A stretch of 64,000 nt of DNA, taken from NCBI RefSeq assembly GCF_033568475.1, contig NC_133123.1, forward strand, positions 137,042,242 to 137,106,241, written 5' to 3'. The notes beneath the pieces were generated by a model. That model saw only the letters and a list, made by a program, of their open reading frames with translations, was not told where the DNA came from and did not search any database. Source of the DNA: Henckelia pumila (taxonomy: Eukaryota; Streptophyta; Magnoliopsida; Lamiales; Gesneriaceae). The translations under genes were made by a program, and so were the position numbers. This document shows, piece after piece, positions 1-12,200 of this stretch; position 1 is the stretch's first letter; each line of letters begins with the position of its first letter.

Positions 1-17
1 AGTTTCAGGGACGGAAG

Positions 18-632
18 ATGAAGGATTGGTGTGCTGAGATGAAGATACAGCAGGCCTTTACCTCGGTGGCTTATCCTCAGAGTAATGGACAGACGGAAGT
101 AACTAATCGAACGATAGTACGGTCTTTGCAGGCCAGACTCTATGGCATGGGTAAAAATTGGGTGGAGGAAATTGCAGGGGTGTTGTGGGCTTATCGTACT
201 ACGCCGAAAACAGCTACAGGAGAAACACCTTTCGGCTTGGTGTATGGGTCCGAAGCAGTGTTACCAGTGGAGATTGGGCAATCTTCTCCCCGAATACAAG
301 CTTATCAAGGGGAAGGAACCAGTAGCCGAGCACAGGAGTTGGACTTGATAGAGGAGAAGCGGGAAAGGGCGGCTGTAAGGATGGAGGCTTATAGGGGAAG
401 GGTGATGAAAGCTTTCAACAGGGGAGTCAAGCCTCGAGAATTCCAGATAGGAGATCTCGTATTAAAAAAGTTTAACCCTGTAGGGGATGTGAAGAAGTTA
501 GAAGCAAAGTAGGAAGGTCCTTACAAGATTACTCGGAAGGTGGGGAGAGGGGCTTGGCACTTGGAAGACAGTCAAGGTAAGACCTTGAAGCGGCCTTGGA
601 ACACGTTGCATCTCAAGTTGTATTACTCTTAA
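18..632 (+). pseudogene. Integrase C-terminal region of element A (fossil)
   Basis: The translation shows the end of a retroviral-type integrase core: an NGQTEVTNRT segment, then WAYRTTPKTATGETPF and LVYGSEAVLPVEI. A basic tail with GPYKITRKVGRGAWHLED follows. These strings are typical of non-chromodomain plant Gypsy (Tat/Athila) integrases, and no chromodomain follows. It would act in the nucleus to insert element cDNA. Only the 3' end is in the window, and it is a broken fossil. Element B carries the same region on the minus strand near 45 kb. Confidence 0.85.
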
Positions 633-699
633 ACAAGAAAACTTGTTGTAATATGTATTCCATGCTGTTATGTGAATAAATGTGTGTTTTGTTTAAATG

Positions 700-2130
700 T
701 GCTTAAAGCCCATGGCAAACCCATGGCACCTTAAAAGACCAGGCGATCCACTACCCTGGCACCATAAACCCAGGCGATCCACTACCCTGGCACCATAAAC
801 CCAGGCGTTCCACTACCCTGGTACTTAAAGCCCATGGCAAACCCATGGCACCTTAAAGCCCAGGTGATCCACTACCCTGGCACCATAAACCCAGGCGTTC
901 CACTACCCTGGTACTTAAAGCCCATGGCAAACCCATGGCACCTTAAAGCCCAGGTGATCCACTACCCTGGCACCATAAGCCCAGGCGATCCACTACCCTG
1001 GCACCATAAACCCAGGCGTTCCACTACCCTGGTACTTAAAGCCCATGGCAAACCCATGGCACCTTAAAGCCGAGGTGATCCACTACCCTGGCACCATAAG
1101 CCCAAGCGATCCACTACCCTGGCACCATAAACCCAGGCGTTCCACTACCCTGGTACTTAAAGCCCATGGCAAACCCATGGCACCTTAAAGCCCAGGTGAT
1201 CCACTACCCTGACACCATAAGCCCAGGCGATCCACTACCTTGGCACCATAAACCCAGGCGTTCCACTAACCTGGTACTTAAAGCCCATGGCAAACCCATG
1301 GCACCTTAAAGCCCAGGTGATCCACTACCCTGGCACCATAAGCCCAGGCGATCCACTACCCTGGCACCATAAACCCAGGCGTTCCACTACCCTGGTACTT
1401 AAAGCCCATGGCAAACCCATGGCACCTTAAAGCCCAGGTGATCCACTACCCTGGCACCATAAGCCCAGGCGATCCACTACCCTGGCACCATAAACCCAGG
1501 CGTTCCACTACCCTGGTACTTAAAGCCCATGGCAAACCCATGGCACCTTAAAGCCCAGGTGATCCACTACCCTGGCACCATAAGCCCAGGCGATCCACTA
1601 CCCTGACACTATAAACCCAGGCGTTCCACTACCCTGGTACTTAAAGCCCATGGCAAACCCATGGCACCTTAAAGCCCAGGTGATCCACTACCCTGGCACC
1701 ATAAGCCCAGGCGATCCACTACCCTGGCACCATAAACCCAGGCGTTCCACTACCTTGGTACTTAAAGCCCATGGCAAACCCATGGCACCTTCAAGCCCAG
1801 GCGGTCCACAACCCTGGCACCACAAACCCAGGCGTTCCACTACCCTGGTACTTAAAGCCCATGGCAAACTCTGGCACCATAAACCCAGGCGTTCCACTAC
1901 CCTGGTACTTAAAGCCCATGACAAATCCATGGCACCTTAAAGCCCAGGTGATCCACTACCCTGGCACCATAAGCCCAGGCGATCCACTACCCTGGCACCA
2001 TAAACCCAGGCGTTCCACTACCTTGGTACTTAAAGCACATGGCAAACCCATGGCACCTTCAAGCCCAAGCGATCCACAACCCTGGCACCACAAACCCAGG
2101 CGTTCCACTACCCTGGTACTTAAAAGCCTG
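700..2130 (+). repeat. Tandem array, 121-bp higher-order unit of four about 30-bp subrepeats
   Basis: The marker ACTTAAAGCCCATGGC recurs at 823, 913, 1034, 1155, 1276, 1397, 1518, 1639 and 1760. Most spacings are exactly 121 bp. Each unit is three 31-bp monomers (CCCAGGCGATCCACTACCCT type) plus one 28-bp variant (CCCATGGCAAACCCATGGCA). The array degrades after about 1800. It lies between the integrase region and the antisense frame, the hypervariable 3' region of Tat elements. Peptides predicted across it are repeat artefacts. Confidence 0.95.
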
Positions 2131-2573
2131 TAGTAACAACATGGGCCATGTATGGAACAAGCAGCTCATCATCGGTGGCTCGGGATTATCTTCTAGGGCT
2201 ATGCCTCTCGGGACACCGAAACAGGTTCTAGCCCGACTACTCGCCGGAGGTATGGTGTTATCCTGATAGGCCCGGACGGTGAGCCCGGGGTCATTTCAGG
2301 GGCCCAGGTATGCAAAGGCCCGTAGTAATTCACAAGCCATATGAATCTAGGTGATCTACCCGGTATGCAAAGATGACCCACCACCCTGACACCTAAACAC
2401 CCGGGTAATTCAACGTCCCGATACTCAACAGGGAATTCAAATACGCAAGGTGACAAAAAGCCAAAGAAAATCAAATAAACATATTCATTACTCAATGTTT
2501 TTTACAAAGAAAACAAAATATCCCTAGAAACGTATTAAAACAAGAGATAAGGACACGCCTCGGGCACTAGTTT

Positions 2574-4984
2574 TTACTTTTCTTCAGGAGATGTCTCCTC
2601 CCCGGTCATGGAAGAAGAGGGCAGGGATGCAATAGCTCGATGGATGTCTGGGACCCCTTCTTGACTTAACCCGGCCTCTTCGTATTGCACAGAACATAGG
2701 TCGAAACCCTGAGCAAAGAAGTCAAAGGATTGGTCTATCACCATCTTCTTGAAATCTTTTGAGGCCAGAAAAGCTTCCTTCCATTGAGACTCGGTCATCA
2801 GCTGCTTCTTCAAAGAGGAGTCGGCATCCTCGGCTAGTAGGCGAGACAGGCCCGCCTCTGTCCAGGCGGCAACTAACCCTGCCTGCATCTTCTCTATCAC
2901 AGCCTGATGCATCTCCGTCTCTCACCGGGCAGCATCCGATAAGGCCAAAGCCTTGTTAGCCTCCTCTCGTGCTTCCCTCAGTTGGTTTTGAAGAGCCTGG
3001 GACGCTTTTAGATGGATCTATTGGGCGGCAGCCAGCTTTCTTTGCCATTCATCTTGGGCCTGGGAAGCTTCCACCCGGGAACTCTCCAGTGCCGAGCGCA
3101 AAGCACCAACCTCGGCATCATGCATCCCCTGCAGCTGGGTGGCGTTAAGGCGAAACTGGGCCATGCGCTCCTCGAAAGAATGAGTTTTTTCTCTTTCCCG
3201 GTGGAGGACGGAGTTTGTTTCCTCCAGAGCACTGGCTAGCATGCATAGGCCCTACAGGACAAAAGTTGGATGAGACAAAGGAATCAAGGAAAGAAATAGG
3301 ACACTGGACCCGTACTCACCGTATAGGCATGAGATAAGCCTTCGGAGAACTTGGAGGTAGCACCCCGCACCGGCAGAGATGTTCTCTCCTCGGGTGAAAG
3401 CAGACTTTGGACCACTGCAGCCTTCGAAGAGGTGGTCCCTGTCAGGAATAAGGGAAATCGAGAGTTCCAGGTAGAGAAATCTACTCGGTTCCCCCAGGCG
3501 CACCCCATGTGCTCCATGCTGGCCGAGGGGATGTCCCAGTTTGAGGCTAGAGACCTGTCGGGCTTAGCCGGGAGAGTTGGAGAAGAAGGGACAGGGGCAG
3601 TAACGTCCTCCGGGTCGCTCAGAATGATCATGTCAGGGTCCCAGAGAGCCTTCCTATTTCGCCGGAAAAGCGGAACTTCATCCTCCAAATCCTCAACCGA
3701 TAGAGGTGGGTTGGGCTGAGAGGAGATATGGGAGGAGGCTGGTACCATATCCGCCAAAGCCCCATCAGGGAGGAGTGAGAGAGAAGCAGGGGGGAGAGAA
3801 GTCTGGATCGGGGGCAGGGATACAACGGTAGGCAAGCGTGGAGGGCCGGAAAAGGCAGCACGACTCTTTTCCTCCTCCCTGGCTTTCTTCCGCCTTTCCG
3901 CTAAAGCCTTGGTTTTCTCCTTGGCAGCCTGCCTTTCTATAGCTCGCTGGGCAAACTCCTCCCTCATCACGTTCGACGAATCTGCCATAAGAAAACAATA
4001 TTTTAGGGATATGATGCAACAAACAAATCAAAACAAACGACAGGAAGAGAATCATAACTTACCAGGTTGAGCTCCCGGAGCACCATAAGCGTCGATCACC
4101 TGGTTAAGGGGATCTTCCACCCGGGTACTCAACCCATAAGCTATCATATTCTCATGCGTTAAAAGGACAGGGGAAGAGAAGTTTTGGTTGCCCACTAAAG
4201 CCAGGCTGCGAACATAGGGCTCCTCAACCTTATAGTTTTCAGGGAGTTCAGGTTGAGGGGGAAGGCTGGACAAAAATCCGGTCCTAAAAGAGAAGGGGAC
4301 CGGGGGGCGGATAAAGAAGTACTTCCAGCCCTTCAGGGAAGAAGGGATATCGGAAAGGAAGCGAGCATTCTGGCGAGCGGCCAAAGAAAAGGCCCCCTCG
4401 TTAAAACGGCAGGAGAAAAAATAGTGAAAGATGAGGGGGGTGATGGCTAAGTTATGCATTTTGAAAAGAATGTAGGTGGATGCCATAATTCGGAAGGAGT
4501 TCGGATGAAATTGGTTAACCGGAACTCGAAAAAAGTCGGCAACCGCCAGGTAGAAAGGAGGAATGGGAAAGCGAAGACCGCTACGGATTTGATCCCGAAA
4601 AAAGGTATGACAACCCGACGGAGGGGTATCGGGTGTGCTCCCTGATAAGGGGCAAAACAAAGTATAAGATAGGGGGATTTCTCCCGAGCCACGCAATTCC
4701 TCCGCCGCCCCCTGCGATAAGGTGCTGGGAAGATGGGTGAACCATCCTAGGGTTGGCGGAACGGAGGCAAGGGGGAGGGGGTTCTGCACTTTCTTTTTTC
4801 CTCTTCCCCTCGCATTGGAGGACGAGGCTACGGAGTGTTTGGCGCGGGAAGTTTTTCTAGAAAAGCGAGGTCGGGAAGGAAGAGCCGAAGCGGAACGAGC
4901 ATCGCTTGAGTCACCGCTAGGCTCTTCGTCTCTAGGCGAGCCTTTGGCATTCGCCCCAGAGGTAGAGGACGTACCAGTAGACAT
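2574..4984 (-). pseudogene. Antisense accessory reading frame of element A (fossil)
   Basis: This region reads opposite to the element's pol. The N-terminal block (about 310 residues from 4984) starts Ser/Thr/basic-rich. It continues into a conserved domain containing IPPFYLAVADFFRVPVNQFHPNSFRI, quoted here as IPPFYLAVADFF and FHPNSFRI. This resembles the plant family called putative gypsy-type transposon (Pfam Transposase_28), from memory. Later blocks are charged and coiled-coil-like, ending in a GFDLCSVQYEEAGL motif. Element B has the same blocks in the same order. The gaps recur in both copies with GT/AG-like edges, so splicing is possible but not shown. Its function is unknown. It is treated as a fossil and not reconstructed. 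Confidence 0.6.
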
Positions 4985-5143
4985 GAAGGAAGAAAGAATA
5001 CTTACGTAATTACGAGGCGAGTGAAAGTATGCGGGAGACGAATGACGGAAGTGGAAGCGAAGGACGGATAATCAGAGGCAATCGCGCAAGGGGGGGGGGG
5101 GGGGAGGCAATGAGGAGGTGAAGAGAAAGCACAAGTGCTGGAG

Positions 5144-5154
5144 TATTAATAAAA
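5144..5154 (-). promoter_or_regulatory. TATA-like site for the antisense frame of element A
   Basis: On the minus strand the sequence TTTTATTAATAC lies about 160 bp upstream of the first ATG of the antisense frame. The equivalent place in element B reads GAGTATTTAATCC (about 41534-41546), about 150 bp upstream of its ATG. The flanking AATTCAAAATA..GATTGC block is conserved between the two. Conservation of position suggests a dedicated promoter. There is no expression evidence. Confidence 0.4.
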
Positions 5155-5790
5155 GGTCTGGGCAATCTAAGCCGTCTATTTTGAATTGAACGAAAGAGAT
5201 GCGCAAAGCGTGCTTGGGAAGCTAAAGCGACCTCTGACAAGATCTCTGACAACGCGTACTACGAAGTATTTAGGGCTGACGTGGAGCTCAGTGTACCGCA
5301 CAGGACCACCGGGGAAGGGCCATACTAATCTCTCGGGACAGCGAAACAAGTTCTAGCCCGACTATTTGCCGGAGGTGTGGTGTTATCCTGGTAGGCCCGG
5401 ACGGTGAGCCCGGGGTCGGCTTGCAAGACGGGAGCCCGGCGTCATCCCGATAAGTCCCGGGTGATGGGCCCGGGGTCATCTCATAAACCGGGAACCCAGG
5501 AGCTCCTTCAGGGGCCCAAGTATCAAGGATAAATACCCGGAAACCAGGGGCCCGTAATACTCGGTGGGCCCAGGGTCATTTCATATAAAAGAAAGCTCAT
5601 ACCTCCTTTACGTGTGGCAAACTCTTACTGCAAATCAAATCATTAGGCAGCATAGTGTAACAGTATGGGCTCGGTATGGGCTCTTCCTAGTATTATGGGG
5701 GGGTCAATCCTACGTGACAACTATCCCATCACAAAAATAGTTGTCAGTTGGGCCATGCTGGGCAATCATGGAAGAGGCCGGGACAATGCG

Positions 5791-5798
5791 TATAAAAG
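5791..5798 (+). promoter_or_regulatory. TATA box in the LTR-like end of element A
   Basis: TATAAAAG lies 104-111 bp before the element end at 5902. Element B has TTATAAAAGC at the matching place on the minus strand (about 40571-40580). It is the expected position of the U3/R boundary in an LTR. Confidence 0.55.
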
Positions 5799-6617
5799 GG
5801 AGGCCCCTTACTACAAACAGGCATGAGAAAAAATAGAAGTAAAAAAACAACAACTCAAAAAAAAACCCACGCCTGGATATTCATTTTATGATGTTCGCAT
5901 CAATATACAAAAAAACAAAAGAATAGGTTAGGTTAGGCCTAACAAAAAGATTGATTTTGATATCTAGTATAGTTAACTACATTTTGTTCTAGAAGATTAT
6001 GATTTAGGTGTTAAATATAGCATAATGGAAATGGATTATACTATATGGAATTTAATGTGATTGCAAAAACAGAATCTTTTCTGCTATACGTTGTCATGTA
6101 TCTATGATCTATATATGTGCCATCAGCATCAAAACACTGTAACAAATAACTACAAGTGCATTTTATAATAAAGTAGCATTGGTTTTTTTGAATAATATCT
6201 GCTTACTATTATTATTATTATTATTCTTCCACTCGATTTAGATTAATATATAATATTTGTCTTTCAAGAAGTATTTTATTTTTGTATTTTAAATAAAATG
6301 GGGCTGTGGGGCAAACTTCTTGGGCCGCGTACCACCAATTATTGTGGAGCTCAGCCATATTGACCCCCCACGGCTTGTGTCATTTTTGTGATATTCTTTT
6401 CTAGATGGTCCACTACAGATATAAATTATAATACAAACTCAACAATATATATACTCTTTCAAAATAACATCATCCTAGTAAATAATTAATTCGATCGGTA
6501 TAGTAACAAAAATATCATATTCACGAATATTTTTAGCGAAAATTTGAGTTATATTTATATTTATAGTATTCTACCACTATATATTATCAATTATTATTAC
6601 CATCTCGACTTCTACTT

Positions 6618-6806
<189 letters not shown>

Positions 6807-6889
6807 GACTACGAAAACCATATTGGTTATCATTATATTTTCCTTCAGAAATTACTCTCAGAAAAATAATTTCCTTCAGAAATTTTTTA

Positions 6890-6892
<3 letters not shown>

Positions 6893-6940
<48 letters not shown>
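6893..6940. repeat. (TA)n microsatellite
   Basis: About 24 uninterrupted TA units. Confidence 0.97.
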
Positions 6941-6942
<2 letters not shown>

Positions 6943-7685
6943 AAGTTTATCTAAATGATTTTTTTGTTTTCTTTATATTATATATATAATATATTTAAAT
7001 TAGTTTTTAGCTTAATTACAAATTTACTTTAAATTATTTCCTTCTTTTTTTATTTGTTTATTTATGCTCATATATTTTATATGTATTTGTTTATGTGCTA
7101 ACTGTATTGATTTGAGCAGTTGATGGAATATTAATCCTTTTGCAAATAATTTATACTAGTTTTACTCTGTGTATACGTACATTCATTTAATTGTTTGCAA
7201 ATTAAATTTCCATGCATGCATGTCTTTTTTTTTTATAGAATAATTGCCATGGTCTTCTCACTAGCTACAACATATTTTATTTTGTTTATAATCTAATAAT
7301 CCAGTACGTTTGATGAGAGCAATCATGCATGATTCAGTTTAATTTGATTTAGTTCAATTAATGTTTAAACAGGAAAAAATTGAAAACTAATCATCACCAA
7401 AACCTTTTTGTTTAAATGAAATGGATTAAAATATGAACATCTCTATAGTTTCTTAATCAAGAAAACAATCTAGCTAGGATGAATTATGTAGATAGAAACT
7501 TGAAGAAAGGGGCGAAAAGAGTCAAATTAAAAGGGGGTAATGTAAGTATGTAACATATTATTTATAGGGGTGAAGTATATATAAATCTTAGAAAAATTAA
7601 TCTTACATGAAATTACAAAAAAAATCTCTTGTACCATATATCCTAATGCAATCTTCTCCAGCTAATTAGTCTTATCATAATGGAA

Positions 7686-7950
7686 TTAATGAGAGGTCAT
7701 TATCCATTTTTTTTTTGCTTTTTGGCAGATATGCAATAAGCATGTGATTACAATATATATATGATGATGATCATTTATTTTGAGCACCGATTGAGATGAC
7801 ATTTTCTACATCAAATAAATGAACGTTTTTTCATCAGATGCTCAGATAATTACTCATGATTGGTGTTTATCATATCAAATTTGTCCATTAATAAGAGGTC
7901 ATTATCCATTTTTTTTTGCTTTTTGGCAGATATGTAATAAGCATGTGATT

Positions 7951-7987
<37 letters not shown>

Positions 7988-8088
7988 TTTGAGCACAGAT
8001 GACATCTTCTACATCAAATAAATGAACATTTTTTCATCAGCTGCTTAAATAATTGCTCATAGTTGATGTTCATATTATCAAATTTGTA
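7686..8088. repeat. Tandem duplication of a 200-bp segment
   Basis: Two adjacent copies (about 7686-7885 and 7887-8088) both run through AGAGGTCATTATCC, GCTTTTTGGCAGATATG, AATAAGCATGTGATTAC, ACATCAAATAAATGAAC and ATCAAATTTGT. The second copy has a longer internal TA run. Mismatches are scattered, so the duplication is not recent. Confidence 0.9.
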
Positions 8089-9130
8089 TATATATATTTA
8101 TATTTATATTATATATATATATATTATAAAGCTTTTAACCATATTTGTCATTTTCCCCACCACAATTAAAAAATGAGCTCAGATATTGTTTTGAAACGTA
8201 GTATTACGCAATAAAAAAAAAACGAAAAAAAAATGTATTGTCACACCTCCTTATCTTCACCTTCTATCGTCTTTCCTGTCATCATTTACTTCCACTTAAA
8301 TATAAAATTTTCAATAAAAGAGACCCTTTTGTTCCCAATTTCCTTTAGTGGGGAAACTTCTGCTATCCCAATATTTCTCAGGTTTCTTGAAAGTTTCGCC
8401 ATTCCTTATAATATTTAACTCTCAGCGGGATTCCTTGCTTTTCGAAGTTTTACTTGGTATAGAGATCACGAAAATACTGAAAGAAACATGAAGAATTCTG
8501 CAGCGCTGCATGGCTAGAAAAGATTAAACTTGAAGTTGTTCTATTCACAGGAATTTACGGGTACATATATAATTAATCACCCTTCATTTTAAATTCTACC
8601 TGTATTGAAATCCTTCTGCATTGTGTGTTTGTTTGTCAGAAGAAACTTGGAACCATCCATTTGTAATTCTTTCTTTTAATGATGATGAATATGATTATCA
8701 TAATCTTGGATTTAATTACGGTGAATGCATAAAGATAAACACTTTTCAAAACCTTCTGCTTTAATTTCTTTTGTTTAAAGACATAATCTTGTTTACTTGT
8801 GATCTGTAATGCTCGACTAAGTTGATATTTTGAGTCAATTGGCTTAATTAAGGCCTCGTTATTATTATTATTAATTTTTATCAATTTCTTTCTTCTTTTT
8901 TGTTATTTTTGCCTTTTTGTTTGAGAAACTCATTAGGGATTTTCTTGATCATGGAAATCAATTGTATTTATAACCTGAAATCTTTCTGAGTACTTTAGAA
9001 TCATCATTAAATAAATAGATGGGCAAATGTAATTGCAAACATGTATTAATTTAATATGTAATCTTTGTACAGAATTAATGTCTGCTACTGTTTGTGTGTA
9101 TTCATTCAGCTACACCTGTACTCACCAAGG

Positions 9131-9190
9131 ATGGACACCCATTTCAATAATGGAGAAATCTGAATGGAATTGTCTCCCCTCGTGAATTGA
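9131..9190 (+). other. Cluster of three short uORFs before the receptor kinase ATG
   Basis: Three tiny frames start at ATG codons at 9131 (10 codons, MDTHFNNGEI), 9150 (11 codons, MEKSEWNCLPS) and 9164 (8 codons, MELSPLVN). They end at 9163, 9185 and 9190, so the last stop is 27 bp before the main ATG at 9218. The first stop codon directly abuts the third ATG. If the transcript begins upstream of 9131 these could reduce translation of the kinase. The transcription start is not known. Confidence 0.35.
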
Positions 9191-9217
9191 CACATTTGCC
9201 CCTACCAATTCTTGAAA

Positions 9218-12200
9218 ATGGCCACACAACCACAACCAAGTTCCTATCTTTCCCTCCAAATCCTAACCATTTTCTTGACTTTTTTCCATCATTCCATGTG
9301 CATAACCATAGAGACGCAAGCCTTGCTCAAATTCAAAGCACAGCTCATTGATCCCTCGAACTACTTGGATTCATGGAAAGATTCGGGTTCGGGTTCGGTT
9401 TCCGTTTCCCCTTGCGAGTTCTATGGAGTCACTTGTGATCAAGAAACCGGTTTCGTGACGGGGATTTCTCTTGATAACAAGTCCTTATCAGGGGTGATAT
9501 CCCCCTCACTTTCTGTGCTACAAGGACTCACTTCTTTGGTGTTACCATCTAACCTTATATCTGGAATAATTCCAAATGAATTTCGAAATCTTACCAATCT
9601 CAAAGTTTTGAATCTCACGGATAACAATATGAACGGCACAATACCGGACTTGTCGAATCTGATCAAGTTGGAGAGACTTGATTTGTCGGGGAATTATTTC
9701 TCCGGTGCATTCCCGGCTTGGGTTGGAAATTTGACTGGTTTAGTTTCATTAGGCCTCGGTGAGAACGATTACGACGATGGCGAAATTCCAGAGTCTCTCG
9801 GGGATTTGAAAAAAATGTATTGGCTTTATTTAGCTAGTTCGAATTTGAGGGGGGAGATCCCGGATTCTATGTTTGAGTTGGAGGCATTGGGAACATTGGA
9901 TATATGCCAGAATAAGATATCTGGGAATTTTCCGGGCTCGATATATAAGTTGAAGAATTTATTCAAGATTGAGCTCTATGGGAACAATTTGACTGGTGAA
10001 ATTCCTGCAGGACTTGCAAATTTGACTCTTTTACAGGAATTTGATATATCTGATAATCAAATGCATGGGACTATTCCACGTGAGATTGGAAACTTGAGAA
10101 AATTAACGGTTTTTCATCTGTTCAAGAACAACTTTTCTGGAGAAATACCTGCGGGATTTGGGGATATGCAGCACCTTTTTGCCATTTCTCTTTACAAGAA
10201 CGGTTTTTCGGGGGAGTTTCCGCAAAATCTAGGCCGTTTTTCGCCCTTGAATAGCATCGACATATCCGAGAACAAGTTCTCTGGTGCATTCCCGAGATAC
10301 CTGTGTCAAAATGGGAATTTGCAGAACTTGCTTGCTTTGGATAACGATTTTTCAGGGGAATTTCCGGACTCGTATGCCGGATGTAATCCTTTACAAAGAT
10401 TGAGAGTCAATCAAAACCGGCTTAACGGGACTATTCCAGATGGAGTGTGGTCACTTGGTAATGTGCAAGTGATGGATTTCAGTGATAACTATTTCACCGG
10501 ATGGATCTCACCGGGCATTGGAGATTCGAAGAATTTGAATGAGCTGATGCTGTCAAACAACGGATTCTCTGGTGTGATACCTAAAGAACTCGGACAACTT
10601 ATGCTATTGGACCGGCTTATCTTGAATAGTAATAAATTCTCAGGGGAAATTCCTTCAGAACTTGGTGCTTTACAGCAGATAAATTCTCTGCAGTTGGATG
10701 AAAACGAGCTCACCGGGACGATACCTCCAGAATTGGCCGACTGTCCTAGGCTTGTTAACATAAATCTTGCTGGGAATTTTCTTAGCGGTGAGATTCCCGA
10801 TAGGTTCTCAAATATGGTCTCATTAAACTCTTTGAATCTTTCAAGAAACCTTCTCACCGGTTCAATTCCAAGAAACTTGGATAACCTAAAGTTATCATCT
10901 TTAGATCTGTCTAATAACCAGCTCTCAGGGACAGTTCAATCCGACTTATTGGCGGTTTCCGGTGATGAAGCGTTTCTTGGAAACAAAGGTCTTTGCGTTG
11001 ATGACTGGAAAAACACAGGACAACTAACAAAACCGGACTTGGGCCTTTGTCATGGGAAAAGTGGCCACAAGAATTTCGTCAAAAGTAAACTGGTTATGTT
11101 ATTTGTCATACTGTTTGCACTGGTGATTATATTAGTCGGTTTATTGCTTGTGAGTTACAAGAGCTTTAAGCAAAATGAGGCTGACATGGATAACAGAGTT
11201 GGTGCGGAGAAAGAAAAACGTTCAAGCTGGAAACTCGAGAGCTTTCAACAAGTGGAGTTCGAGGCAGATGAAATATGCAACTTGGAAGAGGATAATCTGA
11301 TCGGGAGTGGAAGTTCCGGAAAAGTTTATCGACTGGATTTGAAGAAAGGCTGCGGAACAGTAGCCGTGAAGCAGCTATGGAAGGGAAATGGAGTGAAACT
11401 CATGGCAGCAGAGATGGAGATTCTTGGAAAGATAAGGCACAGGAACATACTAAAGCTATTAGCCTGTTTAACGAAAGAAGGTTCAAACTTCTTGGTTTTC
11501 GAGTATATGGAAAATGGCGACTTGTTTCAGGCACTTCACAGGGAAATCAAATTCGGCAGGCCAGAACTCGATTGGTTTCAAAGATACAGGATCGCTCTTG
11601 GCGCGGCAAAAGGAATCGCCTATCTTCATCACGATTATTCCCCACCTATAATCCATCGAGACATTAAAACCACCAACATATTGCTAGATGAGGATTATGA
11701 AGCCAAGATCGCTGATTTTGGTGTCGCGAAGGTAGCTGAGCTAGTTTCTCCCAAGGAGTCTAATGTCAGTTGTTTTGCAGGCACTCATGGCTACATTGCA
11801 CCAGGCCAGTTGATTCACTTTAATTCTTGAAACCATACATATTAAAGTTCATATTTTACTGATTATTATTGTTCTTTTTCATATGCAGAGATGGCATATT
11901 CACTCAAAGCAACTGAGAAGATGGACATATACAGCTACGGTGTCGTGCTGCTAGAGCTCATTACCGGAAAAAGGCCGCTAGAGGAAGAATATGGAGAAGG
12001 GAAGGACTTAGTTTACTGGGTTTCGGCTCATTTAAACAATCGAGATAACGTACTGAAAATTCTTGATCCTAAGGTGGTGACTGAACTAGTTCAAGATAAT
12101 ATGATAAAGGTCTTAAAAATCGCCACTCTCTGCACCGCAAAGCTTCCAAACCTGAGGCCGAATATGAAGGAAGTGGTGAACATGCTCGTTGATGCCGAAC

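Larger units (their letters stand above)
1..5902 (+). mobile_element. Element A: Tat-lineage Ty3/Gypsy LTR retrotransposon, 3' part
   Basis: The left end lies outside the window. Visible parts in order are the end of the integrase region, a tandem array, an antisense reading frame, a GC-rich spacer, and an LTR-like end with a TATA box at 5791. The right end is placed at 5902 because the terminal TCGCATCA is shared with the matching end of element B at 40475. An integrase followed by an extra antisense frame before the 3' LTR is known for the Tat lineage (Ogre/Retand/Grande relatives). The left edge of the LTR was not resolved. The element is a fossil with a few breaks in the visible part. Its age cannot be given without the second LTR. 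Confidence 0.75.

Noticed and set aside
700-2130. CRISPR-like look of regularly spaced repeats
   Set aside because: There are no unique spacers, the units are contiguous, and the context is a plant retrotransposon.
834-2133. Pro/His-rich reading frames over the tandem array of element A
   Set aside because: They follow the 31-bp repeat period, occur on both strands and have no independent coding signal.
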